Positions 45,380-58,558 of a stretch of DNA of 64,000 nt are shown here, in pieces. The translations under genes were made by a program, and so were the position numbers. The notes below the pieces were generated by a model that did no database searches, had not been told where the DNA came from, and was given only the letters and a program-made list of their open reading frames with translations. Source of the stretch: Leptoclinus maculatus (taxonomy: Eukaryota > Chordata > Actinopteri > Perciformes > Stichaeidae); the NCBI GenBank assembly GCA_032191485.1, contig JAVDOI010000019.1:3205612-3269611 (forward strand), written 5' to 3'. How positions within the stretch are numbered: the stretch's first letter is position 1; each line of letters opens with the position of its first letter.

Positions 45380-46594
45380 AGTACTTGGAGAAGCTGAGCC
45401 CGACAGAGTGAGCAGAGATGTGCGCTGCAGCGTGATAATAAATTACAGGACAACATTAACAAGGACTAATAAAAAGCACCAGTCTTTAATAATTCAGCAC
45501 CAGGTCCCGTTTAATACAGAGCTTCGGTCCGCATCCCTACCTTCAGATGACGTAAAAACGCAAAAGGCTCAAACTAGAGTGAAGTTTGTCTGTTCTGGGC
45601 TTATCCTTGTGTGTTGCTGGGTGGAGCACACGTGTTTTTTCTGGTCCAGTGTCCCCTGCATGTACTTGAGATGACTGCTGGACTTCAAATTGTTGAGCCT
45701 CTTCAAACAACAGAGCTGAGTGAGCTGAGCACGGAGAAGGCGGGAGTTAAGGGACAAAAATAGTGGTTCTATAATCAAATCATCCCAAACTGGCAAAAGC
45801 TAATCAGGTTGCGCTGCACAGCAATACACTATAGGAGTGCATCTCACGTGTGCGTCTGTCTGTGTGACCTCCAAGGACATCGCTAAGTACCTTGGCAGAA
45901 AGACTGAAAGACTGCATTCTTTGTAGCAGGGACAGACACAGGGTCTCCGGTTTAATTCACAAACAGGGGGCCAAGCTGGGACCTCAGTGTTGTACTTCAG
46001 ACGAGTTTAAGTGAAGGAGGCGTTCAACGGGTGTGGCTGTCAAGGTGAGAGGCCGGAGGCAACCACGGAGCATGCACAAAGAGATGTTGAGTGTTTTTGG
46101 AGCCAGCAATTAAAACGGGAAGAAAAGAACCAGAACGGTACCATTCAGAGGTAGAAGAACTCCTCCCCTCCATTCCCCCACACTGATTAAAGCTTTCTTT
46201 TGACTTCTTCGCTGCTAAGTGGACTCACTTTTTTCCTACTTTCACTGATAGTCGGGCCAGTGATTGCTCAGTAATGGTGTCTTAATGTGGGCTTTTGTGA
46301 AGCTCTGCGGGACTTGTACAGTAATGAAGGACGACAGGAGGTTAGCCGACTGACAGGTGCTGAGGTGGGAACGTGACTTAATGAGAGTTCGGGGGCAATA
46401 GGACGTTCCCACTCAACTCTGTGTACGTTTTACGATATGCATCTTGGAAATTACGGGCTCTGCCTCGTAATATTTGTTGAGACCTTGAACAGCAGAAGGA
46501 TTCAACGGTTCCAGTTAAATACCAGTCAGATAAAACAGGTTATGTAAGCCCTGTCGAACTCTACAAAAGGAAGCATGACCTTAACAGTCAGCAA

Positions 46595-46615
46595 CCCCCC
46601 CCCCCCCCCCCCCCC
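46595..46615 (+). repeat. C21 homopolymer
   Basis: Twenty-one consecutive C residues. A second C run of 12 lies at 46795-46806. Confidence 0.9.
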
Positions 46616-47654
46616 TACCAACCCAGCTCTCATGAGACTTCAAGTTATGGCAACGCAGGATAACCTTGGAGTACCAGTACTCACTGTGTTGTACAAACGG
46701 TTCATCATTAACCCAAACGGGAACACTGTGGGTGTTGGCCGAACCACGCGTTTTTCGTTCCTCTTATCAGAGTCTAATCTCACTACCGTGACCTCCCCCC
46801 CCCCCCGTAAACACACTCGCCCTTGATCTCGAGCACCAACAAAATGCCACCGAAACAAAGGCTCCCTCTGAGAGCTGCTCTCTGAGACGAGAAAGGGCCA
46901 CCACACATAAAATATATTAAGACGTTAATATACCGTTTCAACTTATTGGTCAGGCCCTAAACCTTGATTAAAACAAATAAACTTTCAAGTGGTCCGATAG
47001 ATTTCCATGAACACACCTCTGACCATTAAAACTGGACGGCAGGCCTCTGCAAAAACATAATAATTCTCCCAACCTGTGAGTTACTGACGTAAAGAGAAGC
47101 ACATTTATGCAGCGCAGTGCTTCGTGGTTGAAAAAAAGGACCCTTACATCACCTACACTTCTGTGGACACAACAGCATGCTGGGATTCAACACCTACATT
47201 CAACATCCAATCCAAAGCTCCCGCTTCTCTGCACGCCTCTGAACACATCATGGAGGTCAGAGGCACCGGTCTACGTTACATTTTTGTTTCAGCACTTTGA
47301 GCACGAGCGTGTATGTGGGAAATCAAATGTCATACATCTAGCATTTAACAGAGCATCTTCAGATTATGGAGACTAAACGGAAAGTGCTGAATGACGCACA
47401 AAATAAAAGGTTATAAAAAAAACAACCTAGTTTATTTGTACTTATTGATATATCGCCAATAAGCAAACACTCTTACATCTCATGTATCTACCTGGGTGAT
47501 TTATCGGTAGCTCTTTTTCTTTAATATGATCTAAGCTTCAACATATCCAAACTAAAGTTATAGATGACCTTTGTCATGTCAGACCTCTTCACAGTCAACT
47601 GTTGAATAAAGGCAACAAATAAAGAAATATTGAAATCATAACAGGACAAAGTTC

Positions 47655-47717
47655 AGGCCTTTATGTTCTCATTTCCTTTATGTTCTCATTTCCTTGATGT
47701 TCTCATTTCCTTGATGA
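47655..47717 (+). repeat. 18-bp tandem repeat, about 3.5 copies
   Basis: The unit TTTATGTTCTCATTTCCT recurs, with TTTA changing to TTGA in later copies. Confidence 0.8.
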
Positions 47718-48739
47718 TGACAGATTTATAGATGTAACAATAAATAATCATCCTGTTCATTGTGAGACGTCGGTGTAATTCATATTAAAACTAAAATGTC
47801 AATGGAGACGCAAGTCTGTCAGCTTCTATCAGTCTTTGTATTTACTTATTTTGTTTAATCTATTATCAGGGTTAGACATGGTGTCAAATTTGTACGGAAA
47901 TCTGTTGAATGTTACACAACAGGACGACGGCGCTGTTCTTCCAGAGCAAACGGAGCTAAAAAAGTGAGTTAGTTGTGAGAATGTTGTACAAACTTTATGG
48001 GTGTACTAAAGGGTTAGCTTCCAGGTCAGGTGAGTAACTTGTTCCTAAAGTGGAGTACAATGCCTTGTTCTGTATCAGGTGTTGTTAGCACGCATCAGCA
48101 CAACAAACTTCCCCCAGAGACCACAGAAATGTATTCATATCCACGAGCTACACAAAAGCACAACCCTGTCAGTGTCATTCATTATATACTATGCGAGTAC
48201 AACCTCAACAACTAAATATGGCAAAAATTTTGACCTTTAACACCCGAGTAATGAAACATGTTAAAAAAAAAAAAGTGTGCCCCTAAGGGGCCCGCCCACA
48301 TGATCAGAGAGGCCACTGCTTTTGAAGGAAACATACAGTGTGGACAAACACAACAAAAGGCCATGCAGGTTACCTGCAGACTGAAACTGCAGGTAAAACA
48401 GTGCTAAAGAAGAAAAACAACAATGCAAACCATCTCGCCTTTCAGCCAAAGGCCAGGTACTAGAAAACCTGGAGGTCAGCAGGAGCAACCCCCCCCCCAT
48501 CTCTGATTATATAACAGCCACCAAACAGGTCTAAAGGAGCCTTTTGCCAACACTACCGGCATCACGTAAAAATGAAATACATCTTCCAAAATGTCCTTAA
48601 CAACAAGAACACTTTGTGAAAGCGGATGCAAACTGTGTATTGATCCTCCGATAGCTACAGTGTGGTTTTTAAATTATAGGAAAACGTGCTTTTTCACTTT
48701 CTTGGCGAGAATTAGATGAGAAGATTGATATCACTCCCA

Positions 48740-49015
48740 CGTGTGTTTTACGGCAGTTATGAAGCTACCACCAAAGCAGGTTAGCTCAGCTCCAGGAAGT
48801 GACTGCACCTGGCCAGGAAGTAGTCCTGCTCATACACCCATAAAACCACACTGTCGTTTTTACAGTTCAGTCTGTGTATATAACGTGTTTATTTGTGAGG
48901 TTAGGCACTGGCAGGTGGTTAATGTTAGCTTTGGTCGGGGCCCAGCTAGCCGTTTGTAACGCTACCCGTGCTAAGCTAGGCTAACCAGCTGCTGGCTGTA
49001 GCCTCATCTTTTCTA
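48740..49015 (+). repeat. Dispersed GCTAAGCTA repeat, copy A
   Basis: It contains GCTAAGCTAGGCTAACCAGC and TGCTGGCTGTAGCCTCAT at the 3' side. The same order occurs at 57130-57300. The 5' part (GGAAGTAGTCCTGCTCATAC, GTCGTTTTTACAGTTCAGT) resembles a common fish repeat. Confidence 0.5.
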
Positions 49016-49950
49016 AAAATATTTAAAAAGTGTTTAAGATACTTTATAAAGCAAAATTGTGTCACTTTTTGAAAGAGAAAATAAAACAAACCTTGACTCA
49101 TTTCAATATACTCCAGCATGTTGTTGATGCAGACTAGACCATTAGCTTGTGGAGGCTGATGTTAGCAGATATTAGCTACATTTAGGTCTGATACAGTTTT
49201 GCTGACATGAGTCGGTTCTCTGACTTAATGACTCTTTTTTTCCAACATTTTGTTTCAGCATTTAGCTCAAAGTCACATCCTGTAATTGCTACATTTGGCC
49301 ACAGTGGCTGCTGTTCAGTAGAAATGACATTAGCTGAACTCCCTTAAAGATGATTTAGATGCTCTTCCACAGCCAACTAGTAGCAAGAGGGGTGAATAAA
49401 AGCTGATGGTTTATTTCAATATCTGACTCACCTTCCTGTTCGGTCTAAATAAACAGACAGCATTGATACATTTTCCAGTGGAAAACAGTGGCATGAAGTT
49501 ATTCTTACTGCTCACCAGCTGACCTGTTTTGTGCCAAATTGACTCATGAAAAAAAAGCCTTTTTTTCAATGAAACTCCCTGTTTGCTGATATTTGGAGGA
49601 AACCTGTAAAAGTTGGACTCCCATCAGGGAAAGTAGGCTGCAAGGCCGGGATGCAACAGCAGAGTGATTCCTCAGCACTGCAGCCCAATCATATGATGCT
49701 GCTGATGTAAGGGACAGGGACCGGATGAAGCCAGTTTAAATGCCCAAGGCCTACATGGACTAAACCGGGCGCTCACACTCAAAGTTACGTTAGCTTTAAA
49801 AAAAAAAAAAAAAACCGAAATGATGTCCTCCAGGAATTCACGGCATGGCAGCGTGGAGATGGATTTACACCTCTCTCTCCAAAATGCTCCTGAACGCATC
49901 ACAGAATGTAATCTAGCATCCACTCGCGCAGTCTAACGCTAAGCCCTTTC

Positions 49951-49954
<4 letters not shown>

Positions 49955-49991
<37 letters not shown>
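49955..49991. repeat. (TA)n microsatellite
   Basis: A 37-bp pure TA run, self-complementary, directly next to the CpG-rich block at 50040. Confidence 0.95.
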
Positions 49992-49997
<6 letters not shown>

Positions 49998-50039
49998 TAA
50001 TTATATATTTCTCATTAATGGCAGCTCATCTCTACATAC

Positions 50040-50371
50040 CGCGCGGCGTCCGGACAACGCCGAATGCCCCGGTTAATCCTGCCGATCACCGGCAGCGGCT
50101 CGTCTTTCAGCAACATCAGCGATAAACGGACATTAAAATTACACTTTACCTTCTGAGGTGGGATGAAGGTGCGCGTGTGTGTGTGTCCTGTGCAGGCTGC
50201 CGGCTCGGTGTGACCTTGGATCAGAGAGATGCGTGTCTGTTGTGGAAGGCTCCTGTGTTTGAATTTCCTGAGTGAGCCGCTATGTGACGTGAAAGCTCCC
50301 GCGGGCTGTGGAGGGCGGCGCTGCCTGCTTCCTCCGTCTATTTTAGACCAGAGCGGCTCCGAAGGATTCAC
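50040..50371 (-). promoter_or_regulatory. Candidate distal promoter and untranslated first exon of slc16a7
   Basis: A CpG-rich block stands out in AT-rich surroundings. On the minus strand it ends in a good donor (GCGCG|GTATGT, last exon base 50040) and points toward slc16a7 coding exon 1, whose acceptor at 39468 needs an upstream partner. There is no recognisable TATA box, and the link to slc16a7 is inferred from position and orientation only. The block could instead be a plus-strand promoter or an unrelated island. Confidence 0.3.
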
Positions 50372-50939
50372 TCAGTCATTCAGGACTCGTTACTCGTTAC
50401 ATGCGCGGTTCCTCAACCCTCTTCCTGTGCAGGCCTACTGCACTGTTTCTCTCTGCTCTGCGTGTCCCACTCAGGCGATGAAAACACTGTCTCTTAACTG
50501 ATAGATAGACCTGTCACCTGATAGGACATGAAGTAATTACAGGGATTATTTTCATTCTTAGTTTGGCCACGTAAAATGTCAGAAAATACATTACCATTTA
50601 TCTTTATTATTTCTATATTTTTTCTTTTATTCAGAATACTATTGTTATATAATATAATAATAATAATAATATTGTTATAATAGTAACAATAACAAGCAGA
50701 AGGAGCTGATTTAGCCGGCATGTAACCGCTTAAAGTAGCTGAAATGTCATTTAAAGAGTGAGAGATTTGAAGTGTCAGTTGAAGATTAAAATTAGTTTTA
50801 AAACACTATTATATATCAATATATTAAAATGCAGAAAAATATACAAAATGTATATCTCGCACAAACACGAAATGTGAAAGCAGTAATAAAGAGGATCAAG
50901 GGTCTAAAATAAAATTAAAGGGTTGTAATTTTATTTTTC

Positions 50940-51022
50940 TGATTACAAGGGCCTAATACTACTACTACTAATAATAATAATAATAATAACAATAATAATA
51001 ATAATAATAACTACAATAAAAT
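50940..51022 (+). repeat. (ACT)n/(AAT)n compound microsatellite
   Basis: ACT units pass into ATA/AAT units with one AAC interruption. A smaller AAT run lies at about 50656-50672. Confidence 0.85.
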
Positions 51023-54000
51023 AAAATCTGAAGTGGCAGTTTAAATGGTAGCTGAAAGTTGAATTATCAGTTAAATGCTATGAATGAAGTGTTGACTTAA
51101 GTCAGTGGCAGTTGAGTTGAATGTCCTGAAAACAAGTCCAATGTCCAGTTGGATTTCAGGCACTGAAAGCAGCTGAAATGTCGCTCAGAAAGGTAGCAGA
51201 TAGATTTTCTGTACATTGACTTCCACTCTTTCATTATCAGATGTTCTTTGTGTGCGTAAAGCCGCTGGCATCCCCAGTGGAAAAACTCAATCTGGGTCAT
51301 TTGAGCTCAATCCCGTTGGATTAATGTGAAGGGGGTCACAGTGAAGCCTGTGCATATGGTGAGAGTGACTTGCCGAATGTGAAGAAGACATTTAAGAACA
51401 ACTGACACACAGAAAACAACGGGTGTCATATGAAGTCACCAATATGGAAAATGAAAAATATCTGAAATAAGAAGGCAAGAGCTGTTACTTGGCTTGTTAT
51501 GAAGGTGCAGAGCGATACAGAAGCAATCCAACTCATGTTCTGGGTTAGGAAGTGACTCACTCACGTTCATGATAACAAATTCATTTTCAGGAGGATTTTG
51601 CAAGATAATCACTCAAAACAGTCGCTTAGTCAATTCTTAAATTCCCTGTGCGTGAATCGTTTTCATTCCTATGCTCTGCGGTATGTGTAAACATAAGATG
51701 TTGCCTCTGACATTGCTAGATGTTTCAAGTGGATTTGTTTAAGTTTAGTTGCCGACAGACAAAATAACTGTAACTTCGGCATGAACTCTTCCTCTGTGGT
51801 GTCTCCTGCCACTTAAAAAAAAATGCTGAATTTAAACAACAATTAAAACACAATTTCACTCTGTTCGACTGCATGTATCTCCCTTTTACCCAGAATGCAT
51901 TGTGAGCTGCATCTTTTTTCACTTGGACAGATGAACCAAACTTAAAGAGGACACTGTATAGTTTTTTTTTAGCTCAGACGATGCTGGCCGTTAGCTTGCC
52001 CGAGAGGTTGATCATTAAATTTTCATTCCTAAAAACGCATCAGTAAAGTTGCTGAAAATAACTTTAGTGAGATGCTCTCTCCCTCTTCTTCAATCCTGTC
52101 AGGAATATTTGCCCTTACGTTCAGATGCAGCCTATCCTGACGTGTGTACACGCAGTACTGTATGCACAGGGAATCATGGCATGTGGCCAAATGACACAAT
52201 GGATTACCTGCACCAGGAAATATATCCTGCTCCAATCAAAGCTGTTATGTGTCACGCTACGTGTCAAAGAATGTCATACTTGTGCACATTATGACCAGGG
52301 ATAGGCTCTAAAAGGGATTTAAAAAAATGCTTTTTTAAAATTTCATCTTGACTATAAGAGCACCCTGGTCATTAGTAATTCAACATCTTGCCAAACATGC
52401 TTGGACTGCCAAGGCTGTCAGTTGCTGCAGCAGCATTTGACCTGCAATCTGCTCAATCCTGAAGTTTTCCTTCCTGATGGGGTTTTTACTAAATATCGCA
52501 TCAACAAACAAGAGTTCAGGTATTCATCTCTGATTATGGAGCGACCAAACAGGCTGGAAAACCTGCAGTGAATTTCAGTGTTTTTTTCGTAACTTTTTCC
52601 CCCATGTAGACACAATGATTAGTCTCACGTGGTGCACTGCTCTGTCCTAAAACAGCTCTTTACACAACAATCCTCTTGTCAGGCTGGTTTCAGAGCGTTT
52701 GTGTGTCCCATGCTGGTCTACATGTGGTTTCAGAGACTTTTCCACACTGAGAAGAATTAAATATCTAAGAGACACACATTCCATCAGAACACAACTATTG
52801 TGCTTATTGCTTATTTTTTACATCTGACGAAGGCTGCTCGCTGTCATCCAACCCAATAAGCCCACCTTTGTAGCAGTAGTTGTAACTGTGAATAACTCTC
52901 TGAGGAGTTTACATACAGGCTGTATACTCCTGTACATGACTGTACCGTAAGTGACTTGCTGACTGGTGGAGTAAAGGAAAGACACTTGCATGGTTATGTC
53001 CAGACTGAGTGGTGTCATGAACATGCCTAATATCTGTTACTTACAGTACCTTCCCAGGTTAAACGGATAGCTTCAACTCTGCTAATGTCATCATCACTGT
53101 ATGTAGTTATTCTTAAATATTTAATGTTTAACTCTCCTTGGTAGCCGGCCTGTATGGACTCCCGGAACAGACAGAATGTAGTAAAAGGTTATCAGACAAG
53201 TCAAAAATATATAACTAAATATGTCAATAAATGGAAGATAAAACTCTTCCTAGGTTGTTTGACATTATTGGGAAAAGGCACACAGCACACATCTACAATT
53301 TGTCACAGGGAACTTTGAGCTGACTTTGTTAGCGTTAGCTTTCTGGCTAAAAATGTGTTCGCTGAATTTACTGCTACTGCAGTAGCAGCACAGTGTATGG
53401 ATGATTAACATTAGGCTACATGCACTAGCTTAATGAAGTTAGCTTCAGCTAGGTAGTTAGCTGAAAATGCTATCGTGGTGGGTGTGTTTAGCCGCCATTG
53501 TTTGATTGTATAACTCAAACTATGAATGCATTCAGTTGCATTTTTGACTTGTGTGATAGGCCACCACATTTAGTCAGTTTCAAGACTCCGTATATATTGT
53601 TTTTTTATGACATAATAGGGCTTTGTATGAAAGTAAATAAGTGAGATTTAAGGCAGAGAGTAGCAAGGTATCAATTCCTGATCTGTTTTATTTTAGATTG
53701 ACACAGTCTATGTCTCTTGACTGTATCACTATCAGATTAAACATCTGTTTAATATTGATTTACACATGTCCAATCTCCGCAGTACCAAACAAAGCCATGA
53801 GGGCTACACAGCACTTTCATCTCAGCAACATCCATGCACTGCTGCTGGTGAGAGTTCACATGATCCCTCACAGTTTGAAAGTGTCAACAAAAAGCTCTGA
53901 GGTCGTGGATAAAAACACAAACAGTGGAGCTCAGATTATGGAAGCACGGCGCTCCCAAAGTCCCAACAGAAACTCCAGACAAGCCAGCACCGTTGAGCTA

Positions 54001-54707
54001 GAGGTGCGGCTCGCAAGAGAAATATGTTTTTAGTCTCACAACAGAGTATAGATGAGACTCGAAGGGATTTAGGGTGAACATGATCCGGGAGATAAATGTA
54101 CAAAAAAATAATCGGAACACTGCTGTTGTTTTATGAACATTTGTGTTAACATTGAAACTGCTTCACAATTTCACAATGTCTCCTCTGATTTTGATGGGCC
54201 ATCGATTGTGTTAATACTTGTTTTTATATTTCTCTAAGTTTTAAATATCCAAACAATTCGACAGCAGCTTGCTGACATGAGGCTATAACCCAACAACCAT
54301 CAGTGTTTACTTGTCCCTCTGTCACCTCAGCCTCCTCATATGTATTGTTGCTACAACTAAGAATAATATTCATGCGTTTGACTTAAATAAACGTGAATCG
54401 TAAAGACAAGTTACTGTCAACTAAAATGCAGACGCAGTTGTCACACAAGTGTCGTGACTTACAGTAACGAGCCAGTGTGCTCGTTAAATGAGAACACCTG
54501 TCGGAGGCAGAGTGGGCGCAAGTCTCAGCACATTCCAATGGACATTAAATAGTCCTCCGATATATTGTTCATACATGTGAAGTTGTCAATCTTCACTACA
54601 CCGCAAAGTCCAGTGAAAATCAAGTTCGTGTTGGGATTTTGCACCGCGAAAAATTAGACGAGGACAACACATGGTTCCGGAGCCACTGGTGGACATGATA
54701 TGTCCCA

Positions 54708-54723
54708 CCAGCAGGGGGCGGTG
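54708..54723 (+). promoter_or_regulatory. CTCF-like core motif upstream of slc16a7
   Basis: CCAGCAGGGGGCGGTG is a full match to the CTCF core, about 80 bp from the Harbinger-like element. Confidence 0.5.
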
Positions 54724-54807
54724 TGGGAAATAAATTCTAAGGGTCACAATTAAGGTTGTCCTTTAATCCATTAATTCCTTTAAGAGGGCAGAAGACTTTT
54801 TCACTTA

Positions 54808-55462
54808 GGCCCAATCCCAATCTCCACCCTCACGGACTCACAGAGTTTGAGGCGCGCTCCCCCAAAAGTCCGTGAGGGTTTAGTTCTGTCCCGCTGTCGA
54901 ATCGTTGAGTGTTTGATTCTCTCACAGACATTTTGAGCCCTTTATGAACACTTTCCATAAATCAGCATTAGTTGCAGACTTTGCCCAAGGAAATTACCCA
55001 CAATTCATTGCAATGGGACGTTAAACACGGGCTAACCAGTGGAAGCATGGAGACGTTAAAAAAAAGAGCACAGCACACGTTTGTTCAGCATGTCACATTT
55101 AATTTACACAGAAATTAAGGATTAAAGATGGAACAAAAAGAACATATAAAATCAGAAGATATTTATTTATTCATCAAATATTTCATTTCGTCATTGAAGC
55201 TGTTTCGACAAAAACAACTAAATATATTATTTGAAATGACCTCTCATCTTGTGAGGAAAGAGCCCGGAAGATGTTCAAATCCGGGAATAAAAAGTATAAA
55301 ATAAATACCCACAACTGTAGATCATAATTTTTGACATTGATATGTTGCAGCAAAGTGCTGGCCCGTTGGTATTTAAACCATTTAAAGCTCTTACAGTCTC
55401 TCACACTCAAGTCCTTGAGGGCGCAGGGTTTAAGGCCTTAGGGGGGACATTGGGATTGGACC
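54808..55462. mobile_element. Harbinger-like non-autonomous element, 655 bp
   Basis: The ends GGCCCAATCCCAAT and the inverse of GGTCCAATCCCAAT face each other. They are flanked by TTA at 54805-54807 and 55463-55465, the TWA target duplication typical of PIF/Harbinger. Sub-terminal sequence (CCCTCACGGACT versus CCCTCAAGGACT) continues the inverted match with interruptions. The interior is AT-rich, and I see no transposase. Confidence 0.65.
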
Positions 55463-57129
55463 TTATTCTCACAAAAGAACACCTTTCCCATCCTGCATGT
55501 ATCAAAGATTAAAGCTATTTCTAAATACCTGTCTCATCTTAAACTGGTAAAGCGGTGTTGTGTTTTCTGCTGTTCCAGCTGTGGCTATTTGAACTCAAGC
55601 AAAGCTCCACGGTTTTCCGGTAAATCAAAGAGGCAATTGAGGAAAATGTTAAATATCTGCTGGTTTCATCAGGTGAAATGTGCAAAAGAGACTCAAAGCA
55701 ACTGAAACAAATCATTTAATGCGAGGCGACAGTGTAACAGACTGGACAGGGAACGCTACACTACTAAATATAAATGTTCAGCAGCCGGCACCACTTTGTT
55801 TGAGTCCAGTGAAACACCACATTAATATTCATGCAGGACATTTACTGTAAGTGCACCCTGCAGAACCCTAGGCAGATCTATTTTTACACATTCTTGTGTG
55901 GATGAGCTTGTTCAAGGACGGCAGATATGTGATACTAAACTATAAGAATGAGATTTCTTTTGCATTTTATAAACATTTGATTCATTTTCAATGATAGTAT
56001 AGTTGTCCTTGTATTTGTGACGTTATAGAGCTACAACGCTTGCATTAGAGGAAACAGGTGCACTTCTCCTGCAGTGAATTTCAGCTGGACATTTTTATTG
56101 ATGTTAATCTTTATGATTTCTGGTTACAGCTTATTGATTTGCAAAAGCTGCCGATGCACTTTGATGTGAAGCCTTCAGCAAGGACAAACCGTGAAATCGA
56201 CAATTGCACCTGCACACCAGCGAAATTATCCTCGAAAAAAAGAGTAAAAAAGAAAGAAAAACTGAAAAAAACAATGAAAACAAAAGTGAGAAAAATGTAA
56301 AAAATGTCAATTTTATTTATATTTGTCTCCTTTTCATTTCTATAAGAACGTGGGACGAATGGGAATATTATTTATTTTTATTCTGTTCAGAAACATCTGT
56401 AGAGTCTAAGTCATCATGAAAACCACTGACTCCTGTCAAAGACCTACACTGAACCCTTTTTCAGGGACACTTCCTCTCTCCATGATGACAGGAAGGCAGG
56501 TAAATCACATCGAGGAGATTTAGATAAAGCAAAGAGGGGTCCTGGAGCTCTGAGTGAATGCAGACAGACTCCACTTTCTCTACCTCTAGAGGTCACTATG
56601 CACCAGAAATCACCCTCACACACTGGTGGGAAGAGCAGGGCCCTGTTCTGAAATCATCACATCGCCTCTCACGTCGTAACTCCTCCTCTGTGTCGGCTGC
56701 TGTTTAAGTTTACAGCCTGCGTTCCTGATTTAAGGCCGCATTTAAACCCGTGTGACTGATGAGACCATCGAAGGAAGAGGCTCTCTCCGCACCTCGGTGT
56801 TTACCTCTCCTGACAGCTTGTTTCCACCGAGCCGGCGAAGACCCCGGCTGTTTGGGTCAGAGGGGCTGCAGCCCGGAGGAGGGCCGCATTCTCACCTCAA
56901 CACCTCCCTCTGGTGTGGGGGTGAGGTGGTGAGGAGACATCCAACAGCTGTATCCATAGACACCCTCCATCTGTCTCATGCTGCTTTTCACATCCATGTG
57001 CCGCCACAAACCTCTGTCGTATTTAGTCCACTTTTCATAAAGGTGTCAACTACTCCAAGCAAGACAAAAGAGTTGAGACAAGAGTTCCTTCTTGGCGTTG
57101 CCGACAAGACAATCTCGCCCAAAAGTCTG

Positions 57130-57300
57130 TTGGACAAAGCCTAGCTAGCTGTTTCCCCTGTGTTTCCTATCTGTATGCTATGCTAAGCTATGCTAACCAG
57201 TAGCTGGCTGTAGTTTCATATTTAGCTTACAGATACAAGAGTGATATCGATCTTTATAACTCTTGGCAAGACAAATAAACACATTTCCCAAAACCCATGG
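57130..57300 (+). repeat. Dispersed GCTAAGCTA repeat, copy B
   Basis: It reads CTAGCTGTTTCCCCTGTG, TATGCTAAGCTATGCTAACC, AGTAGCTGGCTGTAGTTTCA and CATTTCCCAAAACCC. It partly matches 48960-49015. Confidence 0.5.
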
Positions 57301-58509
57301 GGCTGTGGTACGGAAGACAAAGGGGGACTCAACCATTTACTGCCATATTAAGTGGTTAACAAGCAACGGTAAACTGGGAGGGGTTTAATTGAGAATTGTG
57401 TGAAAATGTCAACATGTCTGGTGAATAACTTTGTTTCATTTTGGTAGCTAGCATTCCGCGTCATTTTGCCTTGTAAACGAGCATCAATTTGATTTAGTTT
57501 GGTGTGTTCTGCCAGATTTCCAAGTGTTCCTATACGCACTTGCTGCAGAAACTAATGTTGGCAGGTACTTTGTAAAAAAACATGCAGTCATTTTGAAGTG
57601 ATGTATAGGCTTCATGCAGCAATATGCAAAGACTGTCAGTGATTGGCCTTAAGTGTCTAACCCTGTCTGTCTCCCACAAAATTACGCTCCTATACAACTG
57701 AACTGCATTTTTAATTACGTTTCGAGGGAAACAGATTTTCTCACGGATTACGGTCACAGTTTTGGACAGTTTGAAACACATGGTTAACTTTGTTAATCGA
57801 CACAAAACAAATGCTGCAACAAAATGTTGTCAGGTTTAGGCAACAGAACTGCTTCGTTGGGTTCGTTGGTTTGTCTTAAAATTACTACAAAATGTAAACA
57901 AAACAGAAATGCCATGACGCCTAAAGTATCATGTGACGAGTTTTGTTGGCCTATATTTATTTAGAGCGTCATAGTCTGAAGCTTACAGGCACCGACTGAG
58001 CATCGGTATTGGGAGGTGGGAGTGAGAATGTGTTACATTGATACTACAATGAAGGGAGACTTTTAGTGGTAACAGTTTATTGTTCATTGATTGCCCGAAA
58101 CACTTTTTAACAGCGGGATCTACCAGACTCCAATAGCACATTCTAAGAAATAAAACTGTTTATTATCGTTTGAACATTGCTTGTGTTTGTTGTTGCCAAC
58201 ACATATTAGATGAATATTGATCTGATCGTTGTTAGTGAGTGAATTGAAGTGTAACTGCAGGGAAGAAAAAGCTGAAGGAAGGTTGAATTAAAATATTCTC
58301 TTGTTGCCTTCACACTGCTTCCATATTGTTTAGCATTACAAGGAATAGAACAGAATGTCAAAGAAAGACATATACCCTCCCCTACACAGCACTTTTCTTT
58401 CAGGTGGTCGAGCAGGTATCTCCTGCCGCTCCGGAAACAAAAAGCTCAAGTCGGGGCCTGAGTGCCGCGCTTCGTCGGTCGCCGAACAATAGGTCAGGAT
58501 GGAGAAACA

Positions 58510-58558
58510 GGGGAGGAGGAGGAGGAGGAGGAGGGGGAGGGGGAGGGGGAGGGGGAGC
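58510..58558 (+). repeat. (GGA)n/(GGGGGA)n purine repeat
   Basis: GGA units turn into four GGGGGA units at 58533-58556. A pyrimidine-rich C13 run follows at 58659-58671. Confidence 0.9.

Larger units (their letters stand above)
42940..54804. other. Non-coding region upstream of slc16a7
   Basis: It contains microsatellites, G/C homopolymers, a dispersed repeat at 48740-49015, a palindromic GCCCCTAAGGGGC at about 48279-48291, and the CpG-rich block at 50040-50371. No coding exon was recognised. If the first slc16a7 exon lies here, most of it is intron. Confidence 0.5.

Noticed and set aside
45208..45411. Open frame made largely of Cys-Val repeats
   Set aside because: It is created by the (GT)n microsatellite.
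56752..57144. 130-codon plus-strand open frame
   Set aside because: There is no recognisable family, and its 3' end runs into a dispersed repeat at 57130.
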